A stretch of 16,039 nt of DNA, taken from an uncultured Prevotella sp. Its GTDB lineage: Bacteria > Bacteroidota > Bacteroidia > Bacteroidales > Bacteroidaceae. The translations under genes were made by a program, and so were the position numbers. Under the pieces are notes generated by a model. That model did not search any database. It was given only the letters and a program-made list of their open reading frames with translations, and was not told the DNA's origin. Below, one piece after another: positions 7,150 to 14,343 of this stretch. Location of the stretch: positions 1 to 16,039 of the forward strand of contig CAJLYG010000054.1 in NCBI GenBank assembly GCA_905210845.1, written 5' to 3'. Position 1 is the first letter of the stretch. Each line of letters begins with the position of its first letter.

Positions 7150-7917
7150 ATGAAGATCACCCTTTTAGGTACAGGAACATCCAGTGGCGTACCGGTGTTG
7201 GGATGTAATTGCGAAGTCTGTCGGAGTATGGATCCTCGTGATCATCGCTTACGCTGTGCCGCCCTCTTAGAGACGACAACTACGCGCATCCTGATCGATT
7301 GTGGTCCGGACATCCGGCAACAGTTATTGCCTCTTGCGTTCAGGAAGATAGATGCAGTCCTTCTCACGCATAGCCATTATGACCATGTGGCTGGTATCGA
7401 TGACTTGCGCCCGTATTGCAAATTCGGTGATATCCATATCTATGGCAATGTGGACACGGTGAGCAGCCTGAAGCGGATGATGCCTTATTGCTTTACGGAG
7501 AAACTATATCCAGGCGTGCCTTTGCTGAAATTACATACTGTCGTTCCCCATCAAAGGATGAAGATTGGAGATGTGGATGTCCTTCCCGTGCAGGTCATGC
7601 ATGACTGGTTGCCCATTTTAGGCTATCGCTTTGGGAAGCTTGCTTATATCACAGACATGAAGACGATCGATCCCGCCGAGATGAAGTATCTCAAGGGCGT
7701 TGAGGTATTGGTTGTCAATGCGCTTCGTTTTGAGAAGCCGCACCATAGCCATCAATTGGTGGATGATGCCATCGCATTCTCTCGTCGTATAGGAGCCCGG
7801 CAGACTTACTTGATCCATGTAACCCATCATATTGGCTTGCATGACGATGCCAACCGCCGTTTGCCAGAGGGCTTCCATTTCGCCTATGACGGCGAGGTGA
7901 TCCAAATAGAACCTTAG
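7150..7917 (+). CDS. PhnP-like metallo-beta-lactamase-fold hydrolase
   Basis: This 255-residue soluble protein has the metallo-beta-lactamase fold in its PhnP/RNase Z-like branch. It starts MKITLLGTGTSSGVPVLGC and carries the zinc motif THSHYDH (73-79, giving His74, His76, Asp78, His79). His151 in VMHDW, Asp169 in AYITDM and the HVTHH cluster at 223-227 complete the two-metal site. CNCEVC (19-24) is a cysteine cluster like that described for PhnP, which can bind a structural metal. Family members are phosphodiesterases acting on cyclic phosphates or RNA-like substrates; the exact substrate is unknown. It starts 16 bp after murB and is probably cotranscribed. Such orphan copies are common and there is no phosphonate operon here. 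Confidence 0.88.
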   Translation: MKITLLGTGTSSGVPVLGCNCEVCRSMDPRDHRLRCAALLETTTTRILIDCGPDIRQQLLPLAFRKIDAVLLTHSHYDHVAGIDDLRPYCKFGDIHIYGNVDTVSSLKRMMPYCFTEKLYPGVPLLKLHTVVPHQRMKIGDVDVLPVQVMHDWLPILGYRFGKLAYITDMKTIDPAEMKYLKGVEVLVVNALRFEKPHHSHQLVDDAIAFSRRIGARQTYLIHVTHHIGLHDDANRRLPEGFHFAYDGEVIQIEP

Positions 7918-7947
7918 GCTGGGCTTTCACGAGTATCCTTTAGACAT

Positions 7948-8010
7948 AAAAAAAGGAGTACCGCCGTACTCCAACCTTGTTAACCTTAAATCTAATACTA
8001 TGAAAAACAC
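7948..8010 (-). ncRNA. Candidate small RNA (about 63 nt) with own promoter and terminator
   Basis: On the minus strand a TTG box, 19 bp of spacer and the -7 box TATCTTTG (8022-8015) predict a start near 8010. About 37 nt of unstructured leader follow, including TTAGATTTAAGGTTAAC. Then comes the hairpin GGAGTAC-GGCG-GTACTCC (7972-7955) and seven T residues, a textbook intrinsic terminator. The nearest upstream minus gene ends at 8123, about 100 bp before this promoter, so the unit is autonomous. No start codon with a useful reading frame is present. I recall similar promoter-terminator units being frequent in Bacteroides/Prevotella intergenic DNA, and a family of paralogous small RNAs being described in Bacteroides; whether this is a member is unverified. 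The same hairpin lies 38 bp after the plus-strand hydrolase gene but lacks a T run in that direction. Confidence 0.6.
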
Positions 8011-8014
8011 ACTG

Positions 8015-8044
8015 CAAAGATACGAAATATCTTTGTATTTGCAA
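8015..8044 (-). promoter_or_regulatory. Consensus Bacteroidetes promoter of the 7948-8010 small RNA
   Basis: On the minus strand TTG (8044-8042) is separated by 19 bp from TATCTTTG (8022-8015), which matches the TTTG-N19-TAnnTTTG consensus in both boxes and spacing. The plus strand carries a second TATCTTTG at 8028-8035, so the -7 boxes form a perfect 8-bp inverted repeat with a 5-bp spacer. The plus-strand copy lacks a -33 box. Confidence 0.65.
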
Positions 8045-8122
8045 TGGTTTCAATCAAATATATAATAGATAATAATATTTTTTAACTAAAAAGGCTGTCG
8101 TATAGCGGGGATAAAGGGCGTT

Positions 8123-8428
8123 TTATCGCTTCTTCTTTCCAAAGAAGGAAAGAGAGCTGTTCTTGCCGGAGAATTTCCGGTAGAGCTTCCAACCTAAAAT
8201 CAGGCCGTCCAAGATGCCTGCACCGGTGTTTACCAACCCGCTAATCCTTTTAGAGGGTGTTGCGGCATCTAACATGTCGGGCTTATGAAACAAGTCACCC
8301 CACAATTTCTTGATTTGCTCATCATCCTTTTGGATGTCGTTCCTGAGCTTCTCTTTCCTCATGCGAATCTCTTCTAAGGACTTATACTGCTGGTGGGATA
8401 AGATATCGTTATTCTCGTTCATTGCCAT
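8123..8428 (-). CDS. Small basic protein of the YtxH/holin-X operon, function unknown
   Basis: This 101-residue product has an N-terminal charged helix likely to form a coiled coil (YKSLEEIRMRKEKLRNDIQKDDEQIKKLW, about residues 15-43). A middle segment with a weakly hydrophobic GLVNTGAGILDGLILGW stretch (about 64-80) could sit at the membrane surface. The tail is strongly basic (YRKFSGKNSSLSFFGKKKR). I do not recognise a named family. It starts 3 bp after the holin-X gene stop and so belongs to the same transcript. Alternative starts exist at 8428 (MAMNEN) and 8422 (MNEN). Its position third, after YtxH and holin-X genes, is an order I associate with Bacteroidales. Confidence 0.7.
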   Translation of the reverse strand: MAMNENNDILSHQQYKSLEEIRMRKEKLRNDIQKDDEQIKKLWGDLFHKPDMLDAATPSKRISGLVNTGAGILDGLILGWKLYRKFSGKNSSLSFFGKKKR

Positions 8429-8431
8429 TGC

Positions 8432-8782
8432 TTATTTCTCCATTAAAAGACTCGCTAAGAACTTTACCAAGGGACGCTCAATCCATTTCTTCCGAAACGT
8501 GACAAACAAAACCAGGACGATCAGGTAAAAGGCGGCAACGATGCTAAAGGCAACCGCTGGGCCTACTACCGGTTCCAAGGCGTAAGCAGCAGCAAACGAC
8601 AGATAGATCAGGACGAAGATCAACAACAGTGACAAGATCAGCGTCATGACCGCAACCGTCAGCAGGCGTACTACCTTTTCTATTACATCGAGCTTCACGT
8701 ATTCCGTCTGAAGCCCGATGTAATGCTTGATGACCTCGGCAAGCTGGCCGATGGTTTCCACGTTCTTATCGTTTGAGAACAT
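8432..8782 (-). CDS. Holin-X (phage holin superfamily III-like) membrane protein
   Basis: The 116-residue protein starts with an amphipathic charged helix (about 1-35, IGQLAEVIKHYIGLQTEYVKLDVIEK). Two transmembrane helices follow, LLTVAVMTLILSLLLIFVLIY (about 40-61) and a second around VGPAVAFSIVAAFYLIVLVLFV (about 73-94), then a basic tail RKKWIERPLVKFLASLL. This layout is that of the holin-X family (Phage_holin_3_6), found chromosomally in many bacteria and not normally linked to lysis. Its role in Bacteroidetes is not established. It sits 9 bp after the YtxH gene. No lysin or other phage gene is nearby, so I read it as a membrane-homeostasis-type gene rather than a prophage remnant. Confidence 0.8.
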   Translation of the reverse strand: MFSNDKNVETIGQLAEVIKHYIGLQTEYVKLDVIEKVVRLLTVAVMTLILSLLLIFVLIYLSFAAAYALEPVVGPAVAFSIVAAFYLIVLVLFVTFRKKWIERPLVKFLASLLMEK

Positions 8783-8791
8783 TTACCTGCC

Positions 8792-9010
8792 TTATTCTGC
8801 TGCATCGGTAGCAGCATCCTTGATATCATCTACCAAGTCATCCACTTCCTTGCGGCTCAGTTTGATATTATGCTTGTCGCAAAAATTATCTACTGCGTCT
8901 GAAATCTTCGTACGCGTGTCTGAGCCCTTCTCTGGGGCCATCAACAAGCCTAATGCAGCACCGGCAATCGCACCCCCGAGGAATGCTCCAATATAACCTA
9001 ATGTCTTCAT
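8792..9010 (-). CDS. YtxH domain protein
   Basis: This is a 72-residue protein. The N-terminal glycine- and alanine-rich hydrophobic helix, LGYIGAFLGGAIAGAALGLLMAP (about residues 4-26), is followed by EKGSDTRTKISDAVDNF, which is the YtxH signature (glycine-zipper helix, then APxxGxxTR). The remaining residues are acidic and helical, ending DDIKDAATDAAE. YtxH proteins are small membrane-associated proteins often tied to envelope or general stress in other bacteria; the role here is inferred only from that. It is the first gene of a three-gene minus-strand operon with holin-X and a small basic protein. Confidence 0.82.
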   Translation of the reverse strand: MKTLGYIGAFLGGAIAGAALGLLMAPEKGSDTRTKISDAVDNFCDKHNIKLSRKEVDDLVDDIKDAATDAAE

Positions 9011-9054
9011 AATTCTATTATTATTGGTTCAACATATTGTTCTAAACACTTTCG

Positions 9055-9062
9055 CAAATGTA
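9055..9062 (-). promoter_or_regulatory. Bacteroidetes -7 box for the YtxH/holin-X operon
   Basis: On the minus strand TACATTTG matches TAnnTTTG, 44 bp upstream of the YtxH start at 9010. The -33 region is only a partial match (TGG at the expected place). On the plus side, a less perfect TAATTTCG at 9179-9186 may drive the divergent SPOR operon. Confidence 0.5.
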
Positions 9063-9231
9063 GTAAAACTTTCTCTATTCGCCATCATGACGGAAGCCAT
9101 TTTTTGTTAAAATCATTGTATTTCGTTGATTTAACAAACTTTATGCGGACATTTGGACAGTTTTTATCAGATATTTTGTAATTTCGCGAATTAAATAAAA
9201 CATAAGTTTAATCTCAATATCATTTAGAGTC

Positions 9232-9714
9232 ATGAAGAAATATATGGTTTTGTGCGCAGGTTTGTGTGCAGCTTTAGCGTTGTCAAGTTGTGGTGCCAGC
9301 AAGGAAAGTGCCTATCGTAAGGCCTATGAAAAGGCTCAGGCACAGGAACAGACTGAGACTGCACAGACAGAAGCTCCAGTGGTAACTCCTCTTACGGAAA
9401 AGCCTGTCACCGAGACTAAGGTAACAGATAATTATGACAATGTGACTACTCGTACGGAGGATGTCACCCTGGTCAGTGGTTCTGGGTTGAAGAGCTACAG
9501 CGTGGTGGTTGGCTCTTTCTCTCTGAAAGCCAATGCAGAGGGATTGCAGAGCACCTTGAAGAGTGCTGGATATGATGCGCAGATTGCCTACAACTCTGCA
9601 CGTAACATGTATCGTGTTGTCGCATCCACCTTCGATAGCAAGGGCTCGGCTGTTCAGTCACGTGACCAGTTCCGGAGCAAATACCCTGATGCTTGGTTGC
9701 TCTTCAAGAAATAA
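9232..9714 (+). CDS. SPOR domain lipoprotein
   Basis: The 160-residue precursor has a signal peptide with a lipobox ending LALSSCGAS, so Cys20 is the likely lipidation site. A Gln/Thr/Glu-rich disordered linker spans about 25-75. The C-terminal SPOR domain (about 86-160) begins GLKSYSVVVGSFSLKANAEGL and includes MYRVVASTF and the closing YPDAWLLFKK. SPOR domains bind peptidoglycan stripped of stem peptides, typically at the division site, so this is probably a periplasmic, outer-membrane-anchored septal or envelope protein. Single-domain lipoproteins of this type are common in Bacteroidetes. It begins the plus-strand cluster and ends 12 bp before the ruvX start, so it is probably cotranscribed. 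Confidence 0.85.
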   Translation: MKKYMVLCAGLCAALALSSCGASKESAYRKAYEKAQAQEQTETAQTEAPVVTPLTEKPVTETKVTDNYDNVTTRTEDVTLVSGSGLKSYSVVVGSFSLKANAEGLQSTLKSAGYDAQIAYNSARNMYRVVASTFDSKGSAVQSRDQFRSKYPDAWLLFKK

Positions 9715-9726
9715 CCCGCCGTTTAC

Positions 9727-10146
9727 GTGGCACGTATCCTTTCGATAGATTACGGTAAGAAGCGTACGGGGTTAGCAGTCACTGATCCCCTGCAAATTAT
9801 TGCAGGGGGATTGGCGACCGTTGCTACGTCGGAACTTTTCGACTATCTCCAGGCATATATCCGCCGTGAGGAAGTGGAACGGATCATTATCGGCGAACCC
9901 ATGCAGCCGAATGGACAGCCCAGTGAGAATTTAGCTCGCGTGCGGCAGTTCGTTGCTCGTTGGCGGAAAGCAGTGCCGGAGATTCCCATTGAGTATTATG
10001 ACGAGAGGTTTACTTCCGTCATTGCCCACCGGACGATGATTGACGGTGGGTTAAGGAAGAAGGCAAGGCAGAACAAAGCCTTGGTGGATGAGATCAGTGC
10101 TACCATTATCTTGCAGGATTATATGCAGTCTGTGCGTAGAAAGTAG
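9727..10146 (+). CDS. ruvX: YqgF/RuvX family nuclease (putative pre-16S rRNA nuclease, Holliday junction resolvase-like)
   Basis: This 139-residue protein has the RNase H-like YqgF fold. The first acidic residue is Asp8 in LSIDYGKKRTGLAVTDP (5-21), Glu57 lies in IIIGEPMQ, Glu93 in YYDERFTS, and Asp121 in ALVDEISATIILQDY. The family processes the 5' end of 16S rRNA in E. coli and was earlier called a Holliday junction resolvase. The start is GTG at 9727, which puts the first beta strand (ARILSIDYG) directly at the N-terminus as in homologues. It lies 12 bp after the SPOR gene and 34 bp before def, suggesting one operon for RNA/translation functions. Confidence 0.92.
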   Translation: MARILSIDYGKKRTGLAVTDPLQIIAGGLATVATSELFDYLQAYIRREEVERIIIGEPMQPNGQPSENLARVRQFVARWRKAVPEIPIEYYDERFTSVIAHRTMIDGGLRKKARQNKALVDEISATIILQDYMQSVRRK

Positions 10147-10180
10147 ATTCTGCATTACAATAACAAAATAAGATTTTCAA

Positions 10181-10744
10181 GTGATATTACCTATTTATGT
10201 ATATGGTCAGCCTGTGTTGAGGAAGCAGGCAGAGGACATACCTCAGGATTACCCAGGTTTGAAGGAGTTGATTGCCAACATGTTCGAGACCCTTACTGCC
10301 TCGGATGGGGTAGGGTTGGCTGCTCCGCAAATAGGAAAAGCCATCCGTGTAGTGGTGATCGACCTTGACGTGCTGTCTGAGGACCTACCAGAATACAAGG
10401 ATTTCCGCAAGGCGTATATCAATGCGCATATCATCGAGTATGATGAGGAGTCCAAGAAAGAGAGCATGGAGGAGGGGTGCTTGTCGATCCCAGGCATTCA
10501 TGAGAATGTGACGCGTCCGACTCGTATCCATGTGCAGTACATGGATGAGAACTTCCAACCGCATGACGAATGGGTAGAAGGATATCTCGCCCGGGTCATG
10601 CAGCATGAGTTCGATCATTTGGAAGGGGTGATGTTCGTGGATAAGTTGTCTCCTCTTCGCAAGCAGTTGGTCAAGAACAAGTTGCGTTCCTTGCTGCAAG
10701 GGAAGTACCGTTGCAGTTATCGCACAAAGCCTGCGCGCAGGTAA
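10181..10744 (+). CDS. def: Peptide deformylase
   Basis: Peptide deformylase removes the formyl group from the initiator methionine of nascent proteins, using a ferrous or similar metal. All three signature motifs are intact: GVGLAAPQ (43-50), EGCLS (98-102, metal ligand Cys100), and QHEFDH (141-146, ligands His142 and His146 with catalytic Glu143). At 187 residues it is a standard-size bacterial enzyme. The start is GTG at 10181, giving [14 protein letters not shown], the normal N-terminal end of the family. It follows ruvX by 34 bp and precedes the TPR gene, with a weak hairpin in between that may reduce read-through. Confidence 0.95.
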   Translation: MILPIYVYGQPVLRKQAEDIPQDYPGLKELIANMFETLTASDGVGLAAPQIGKAIRVVVIDLDVLSEDLPEYKDFRKAYINAHIIEYDEESKKESMEEGCLSIPGIHENVTRPTRIHVQYMDENFQPHDEWVEGYLARVMQHEFDHLEGVMFVDKLSPLRKQLVKNKLRSLLQGKYRCSYRTKPARR

Positions 10745-10754
10745 TGTAGGGGGG

Positions 10755-10774
10755 AGGGCGATCGGTCCCGCCCT
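10755..10774 (+). terminator. Weak terminator or attenuator between def and the TPR gene
   Basis: AGGGCG (10755-10760) pairs with CGCCCT (10769-10774) around an 8-nt loop and is followed only by GTTT, so any termination would be partial. The TPR start is 35 bp further on. Confidence 0.35.
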
Positions 10775-10808
10775 GTTTCCTGCGGATGGATCATTGATTG
10801 TTTTTAGA

Positions 10809-12785
10809 ATGAGAAAGTACCTTGTTATTTTCATGATGACCCTTTTGTCGGTCGTGGCGAAGGCGCAGTTTAATGTTGACCGGCTGATGATCAGTGGAGA
10901 GATCGCGCTCCACTATGAAGATTATGTGCTTTCCATCCAATACTTCAATCGAGTGATCTCCTTGAAGCCATTCCTCTATCAGCCTTGGCAATACCGGGGC
11001 GTGGCGAAATTCTATTTGGATGACTACGTGGGTGCAGAGGCTGATGCGACGGAAGCCATCCGACTCAATCCTTATATTGACGATATCTTTGACCTGCGCG
11101 CGATCTGCAGGATCAAGCAAAAGAATTATGCGGGCGCGATCGAGGACTATAATAAGGCCATTGCCTTGAAGCCCATGGCGCAGAACTATTGGTTCAACCG
11201 TGCCATCTGCCGGATGAACAACAAGGAATACAAGACTGCCCATGCGGAGATTGACACGATCAACCGGAAATGGGCGAACTTCGCGCAAGCCTATGCCTTG
11301 AATGCGGAAGTGTATCTCCAGGAAAAAGACACGTTGAAAGCAGCCAAGTGCTTGGATAAGAGCTTGGAACTGGACCCCTATGATGCAGATGCGTGGACCA
11401 CCCGGGCTTATATGAGCCTTGCCCGCCATCAGTGGAAAGACGCGGATAAGTTCCTGAGCAAGGCCCTTCACCTGAAACCGAAGAATGTCAATAACTATGT
11501 CAACCGTGCCTTAGCGCGTATTAATCTTAATAACTTGCGTGGGGCGATGTCCGATTACGATACTGCATTGGACTTGGACCCGAACAATTTCTTGGCTCAT
11601 TATAACCGAGGGCTTATGCGCGTGCAGTTGGGAGACGACAACCGTGCCATCACTGACTTCGACTATGTCATCAAGATGGAGCCACAGAATGTCATGGCCA
11701 TCTTTAACCGGGGTATCCTCCGTGAGAAAACGGGCGACTTGAGAGGGGCCATTGCCGACTACAGCAGGGTGATCAGTCAGTTCCCCAACTTCTGGACGGG
11801 ACTTTCCTACCGTGCCCGGTGCTATCGTCGGTTAGGTATGACAGCCAAGGCTGAGATGGATGAGTTCCGTATCTTCAAGGCTCAGATGGACAAACACTTG
11901 GGTATCCAACCGCGTTGGAGCAAGAATAAGATCAAGCAGATGCGAAAGCGCAGCGAGGTCAACCCGGAGAAGTATAACCAAATCGTCGTTGAGGATGAGG
12001 ACAAGCAGCATGTAGAGCACGAATACAAGAGTGAGTACCGTGGACGCGTGCAGGATCGTAGCGTTGAAGTGGAGTTCCTGCCGATGTACTTGGTATCGTA
12101 TTTCAAATACAGCAATGGGGTGAAGTCGTATCAAGCCTATAATAAAGAGGTGGAAGACTTCAACCGTACCGAAAGTCCACGCCATCGCCTGAACGTCACT
12201 TGCAATCCCCCCCAGTTGAATGAGAGTCAGTCGAAGACGTTCTTTAACCTCATCGACTCCCTGACGGCTACGATCCAGGCCAGCAAGTCGATCGCTTCTA
12301 CCCGTAGCAAACTGTTGGAGCGCGCAGTTGCCTACAGTTGTGTCCAGAACTATGACGCGGCAATCGCCGACTTAGGCGTCTATATCCAGACCGATAGCGC
12401 TTCTGCGCTTGCTTATTGGCAGCGTGCTGTCTGCCAAGCCATGATGGTGGAATTCAATGTCGCACATGGCGAAGCCAATAAGTTGCAGGCTGCCAGTGCC
12501 ATGCTCGACTTCGGCAAAGCCATCCAGTTGAGTCCTAAGAATGCTTATCTCTACTTCGACAGAGGGAACCTCCACGCGAAGCAAAAGGAATACGCTGAGG
12601 CCATTGATGATTATACCAAGGCCCTGGAATTGGATCCTAACCTTGCCGAAGCACTGTACAATCGAGGACTCGCCTATATCAATATCCATGACAAGGCGAA
12701 AGGCATCCAGGACCTGAGCAAGGCTGGTGAGCAAGGGCTATATGACGCATACAGCGTGATCAAACGGTACAGTAGCGACAAGTAA
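10809..12785 (+). CDS. Exported TPR-repeat protein
   Basis: This is a 658-residue protein with a signal peptide (MRKYLVIFMMTLLSVVAKAQ, cleavage near residue 20) and no lipobox, so it is probably periplasmic. A first array of about nine or ten tetratricopeptide repeats covers about residues 25-355, with typical cores such as YAGAIEDYNKAIALKP, LRGAMSDYDTALDLDP and LRGAIADYSRVI. A basic, charged linker of about 130 residues (360-490) separates it from a second array of about four repeats (500-640), including AEAIDDYTKALELDP. TPR superhelices are protein-binding scaffolds; no catalytic motif is seen. The ATG at 10809 is preferred over a TTG at 10794, because the latter adds five residues ahead of the signal peptide. 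I recall def followed by a TPR gene in other Bacteroidales, but partners are unknown. Confidence 0.88.
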   Translation: MRKYLVIFMMTLLSVVAKAQFNVDRLMISGEIALHYEDYVLSIQYFNRVISLKPFLYQPWQYRGVAKFYLDDYVGAEADATEAIRLNPYIDDIFDLRAICRIKQKNYAGAIEDYNKAIALKPMAQNYWFNRAICRMNNKEYKTAHAEIDTINRKWANFAQAYALNAEVYLQEKDTLKAAKCLDKSLELDPYDADAWTTRAYMSLARHQWKDADKFLSKALHLKPKNVNNYVNRALARINLNNLRGAMSDYDTALDLDPNNFLAHYNRGLMRVQLGDDNRAITDFDYVIKMEPQNVMAIFNRGILREKTGDLRGAIADYSRVISQFPNFWTGLSYRARCYRRLGMTAKAEMDEFRIFKAQMDKHLGIQPRWSKNKIKQMRKRSEVNPEKYNQIVVEDEDKQHVEHEYKSEYRGRVQDRSVEVEFLPMYLVSYFKYSNGVKSYQAYNKEVEDFNRTESPRHRLNVTCNPPQLNESQSKTFFNLIDSLTATIQASKSIASTRSKLLERAVAYSCVQNYDAAIADLGVYIQTDSASALAYWQRAVCQAMMVEFNVAHGEANKLQAASAMLDFGKAIQLSPKNAYLYFDRGNLHAKQKEYAEAIDDYTKALELDPNLAEALYNRGLAYINIHDKAKGIQDLSKAGEQGLYDAYSVIKRYSSDK

Positions 12786-12823
12786 AGGAGACTTTCCTGA
12801 GAAGTTGAATGACATGCTATAAA

Positions 12824-12855
12824 AAAGAGCCAGCCCTGTGATGGATTGGCTCTTT
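12824..12855. terminator. Bidirectional intrinsic terminator between the TPR and thioredoxin genes
   Basis: AAAGAGCCA (12824-12832) pairs perfectly with TGGCTCTTT (12847-12855) around a 14-nt loop. Read rightward it is followed by CTGTT; read leftward it is followed by TTTTATA. It lies between the convergent stops at 12785 and 12872, and by T content is stronger for the minus strand. Confidence 0.75.
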
Positions 12856-12871
12856 CTGTTGGATATATCCT

Positions 12872-14005
12872 TTATTTCTTTCCAAAGGTCTCATCGAGGA
12901 ACGTATAGAAGGCAGGATCCTCCCCAACGATCGTCTTGACGATCTTTCCGTCAGGACCTAACAGGATCTTCGTTGGGAAACCCTGGATGCCATAGTCCTT
13001 GAGAATCGTACTGTTCTGGGGATTATACACATGCAACCATGGCATTTGGTACTTCTCCAAGGCAGCTTTCCATTTCTCCTGGGTATCGCGGCAGTCGATG
13101 CTGAGGATCTCATACTTCCCCTTATATTTCTCATAATAAGCCTTCATCTGAGGAATGCCACGGATACACCATATACACCAGCTTCCCCAGAAGTCGAGCA
13201 ACACGTATTTCCCGCGCAGGTTAGACAGCTTCAAGGGCTTTCCATGATTGTCGTTCAGTGTGAAATCAGGAGCCAGAACGCCACTTGCCTGCTTCTTTGC
13301 AGCCTCGGCCTCACGTTCCTGTTCTGCTTTCAAGTAGTTAATAGGATCGTCAATGATCTGTTTCATCCTGCCATTCTTCACCTGGTCAGAGAGCAGTGCC
13401 TTTGCCTCTTCCATCTTTTCCAATGATCCGAACTCATCGATGAGGGTGGCACCTGCCTCATTGCCTGGGTTCGCCTTGATAAAAGCGAAATAGGCATCTT
13501 CTGCATGCTGCTTTGCGGCAGGCGATTTTGCCCTGTAGATCTTGATCAGGGAATCCCGTTTCCCGCCTGCTTTCATGCTCGCATTGAGGGAATTGACCAA
13601 TTCATCCAAGGGCTTCCTGGCTTCTTTTCTCATCAAGTCCATCTCATGGTATTCCTGATAGAACTTGGATCCAGTGATATCGTAGCTCGTAGAGTCACCC
13701 GTGATGACCGCTGTTTCGTTAGGTACCGCTACGAACTGGCATATCGGATAGTTGACGCGCTTGTTTCCTTCCGATGTTTTCGACACGGTCAAGAGAATGT
13801 TCTTAGGCTCCGTGACTTCAATGTAAAAGTCAAACTTGCCGTTCGGAATGGGCATTGATATCTTATCCTCACGACCCATTACCACGGTCACGGAATCCTT
13901 GAAACCTTTGAGTTCTCCTTTGATACGGAGCTTCTGGCTGTTGTCCGCACTTGCTGACAGGGCTGTCAAGAGCAAGGCGAAACCCAATAATACTTTTTTC
14001 TTCAT
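12872..14005 (-). CDS. Exported TlpA-like thioredoxin-fold protein with N-terminal DUF4369-like domain
   Basis: This is a 377-residue protein with signal peptide MKKKVLLGFALLLTALSASA. Residues about 25-115 form a beta-rich domain (LRIKGELKGFKDSVTVVMG, PNGKFDFYIEV) that resembles DUF4369, the usual partner of Bacteroidetes thioredoxin-like proteins. A helical, charged linker follows (about 120-240). The TlpA/AhpC-TSA thioredoxin domain begins at LAPDFTLNDNHGKPLKLSNLRGK, with the redox motif WCIWC (Cys277-Ile-Trp-Cys280) and the cis-proline loop GFPTKIL (Pro344). Such proteins reduce disulfides in the periplasm, for example in cytochrome c maturation or envelope stress; the substrate is not known. 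It is probably transcribed alone. A weak -7-like TAACTTTA reads leftward at 14060-14053. Its terminator is the shared hairpin at 12824-12855. Confidence 0.88.
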   Translation of the reverse strand: MKKKVLLGFALLLTALSASADNSQKLRIKGELKGFKDSVTVVMGREDKISMPIPNGKFDFYIEVTEPKNILLTVSKTSEGNKRVNYPICQFVAVPNETAVITGDSTSYDITGSKFYQEYHEMDLMRKEARKPLDELVNSLNASMKAGGKRDSLIKIYRAKSPAAKQHAEDAYFAFIKANPGNEAGATLIDEFGSLEKMEEAKALLSDQVKNGRMKQIIDDPINYLKAEQEREAEAAKKQASGVLAPDFTLNDNHGKPLKLSNLRGKYVLLDFWGSWCIWCIRGIPQMKAYYEKYKGKYEILSIDCRDTQEKWKAALEKYQMPWLHVYNPQNSTILKDYGIQGFPTKILLGPDGKIVKTIVGEDPAFYTFLDETFGKK

Positions 14006-14025
14006 CTTTTTATTTATCGTTTAAT

Positions 14026-14309
14026 GAGTATCTTAGAATCTCTTATGAGCCGTAAAGTTACTATTTTTTTATGAACCGGCAAATATTTCCTTCATTTTTA
14101 TGATGCCATCCTGCTTTTCAGAAGATATCCGACCGCCTGGGTGGATAGGCGTTGGATACTTTCCCATTTGTCGTCCCCAGCCATTCCCCTTGCCGTCTAT
14201 GATCCTTAAAATGTGTAAAGGAAGTGTTTAAAAGTGTTGTGTACGAGCACAAGTACTTGATTCAGGTCAAGAAAAAACACTAAAAGCGCGTTTTTCGACA
14301 CTTCATCCA
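14026..14309. other. Intergenic stretch without recognisable gene
   Basis: No convincing reading frame, tRNA or repeat is visible between the thioredoxin gene's upstream region and the promoter of the next small RNA. Small inverted repeats are present, such as CTTGA-TTCAGG-TCAAG (14256-14271), lying inside a weaker GTGTT/AACAC pair (14234-14238, 14276-14280), about 60 bp upstream of the small-RNA -7 box. They could be operator-like, but with only 5-bp arms chance is a fair alternative. Confidence 0.4.
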
Positions 14310-14339
14310 TTGCAGATCGCAGAATCCTTCGTACCTTTG
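14310..14339 (+). promoter_or_regulatory. Consensus Bacteroidetes promoter of small RNA A
   Basis: TTG (14310-14312), exactly 19 bp of spacer and TACCTTTG (14332-14339) match the TTTG-N19-TAnnTTTG promoter. This is among the best promoter matches in the window. Transcription would start near 14344. Confidence 0.75.
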
Positions 14340-14343
14340 CAGT

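Noticed and set aside
7150..7917. Phosphonate-degradation gene phnP proper
   Set aside because: The fold and metal motifs fit, but no other phn genes are present and many Bacteroidetes carry such orphan hydrolases, so no gene symbol is given.
8000..8065. A 21-codon plus-strand reading frame starting ATGAAAAACACACTG
   Set aside because: It lies antisense to the promoter and leader of the 7948-8010 small RNA, and both TATCTTTG boxes explain its sequence. There is no sign of a protein-like composition.
8432..8782. Prophage remnant suggested by the holin-like protein
   Set aside because: No lysin, integrase or structural gene is nearby, and holin-X proteins beside YtxH are ordinary chromosomal genes.
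10791..11471. Minus-strand reading frame of 226 codons
   Set aside because: It is a shadow of the TPR gene. The plus strand has a signal peptide and regular 34-residue repeats.
14256..14271. CTTGA-TTCAGG-TCAAG as a defined operator
   Set aside because: Five-bp arms are common by chance and the site matches no regulator consensus I can name.
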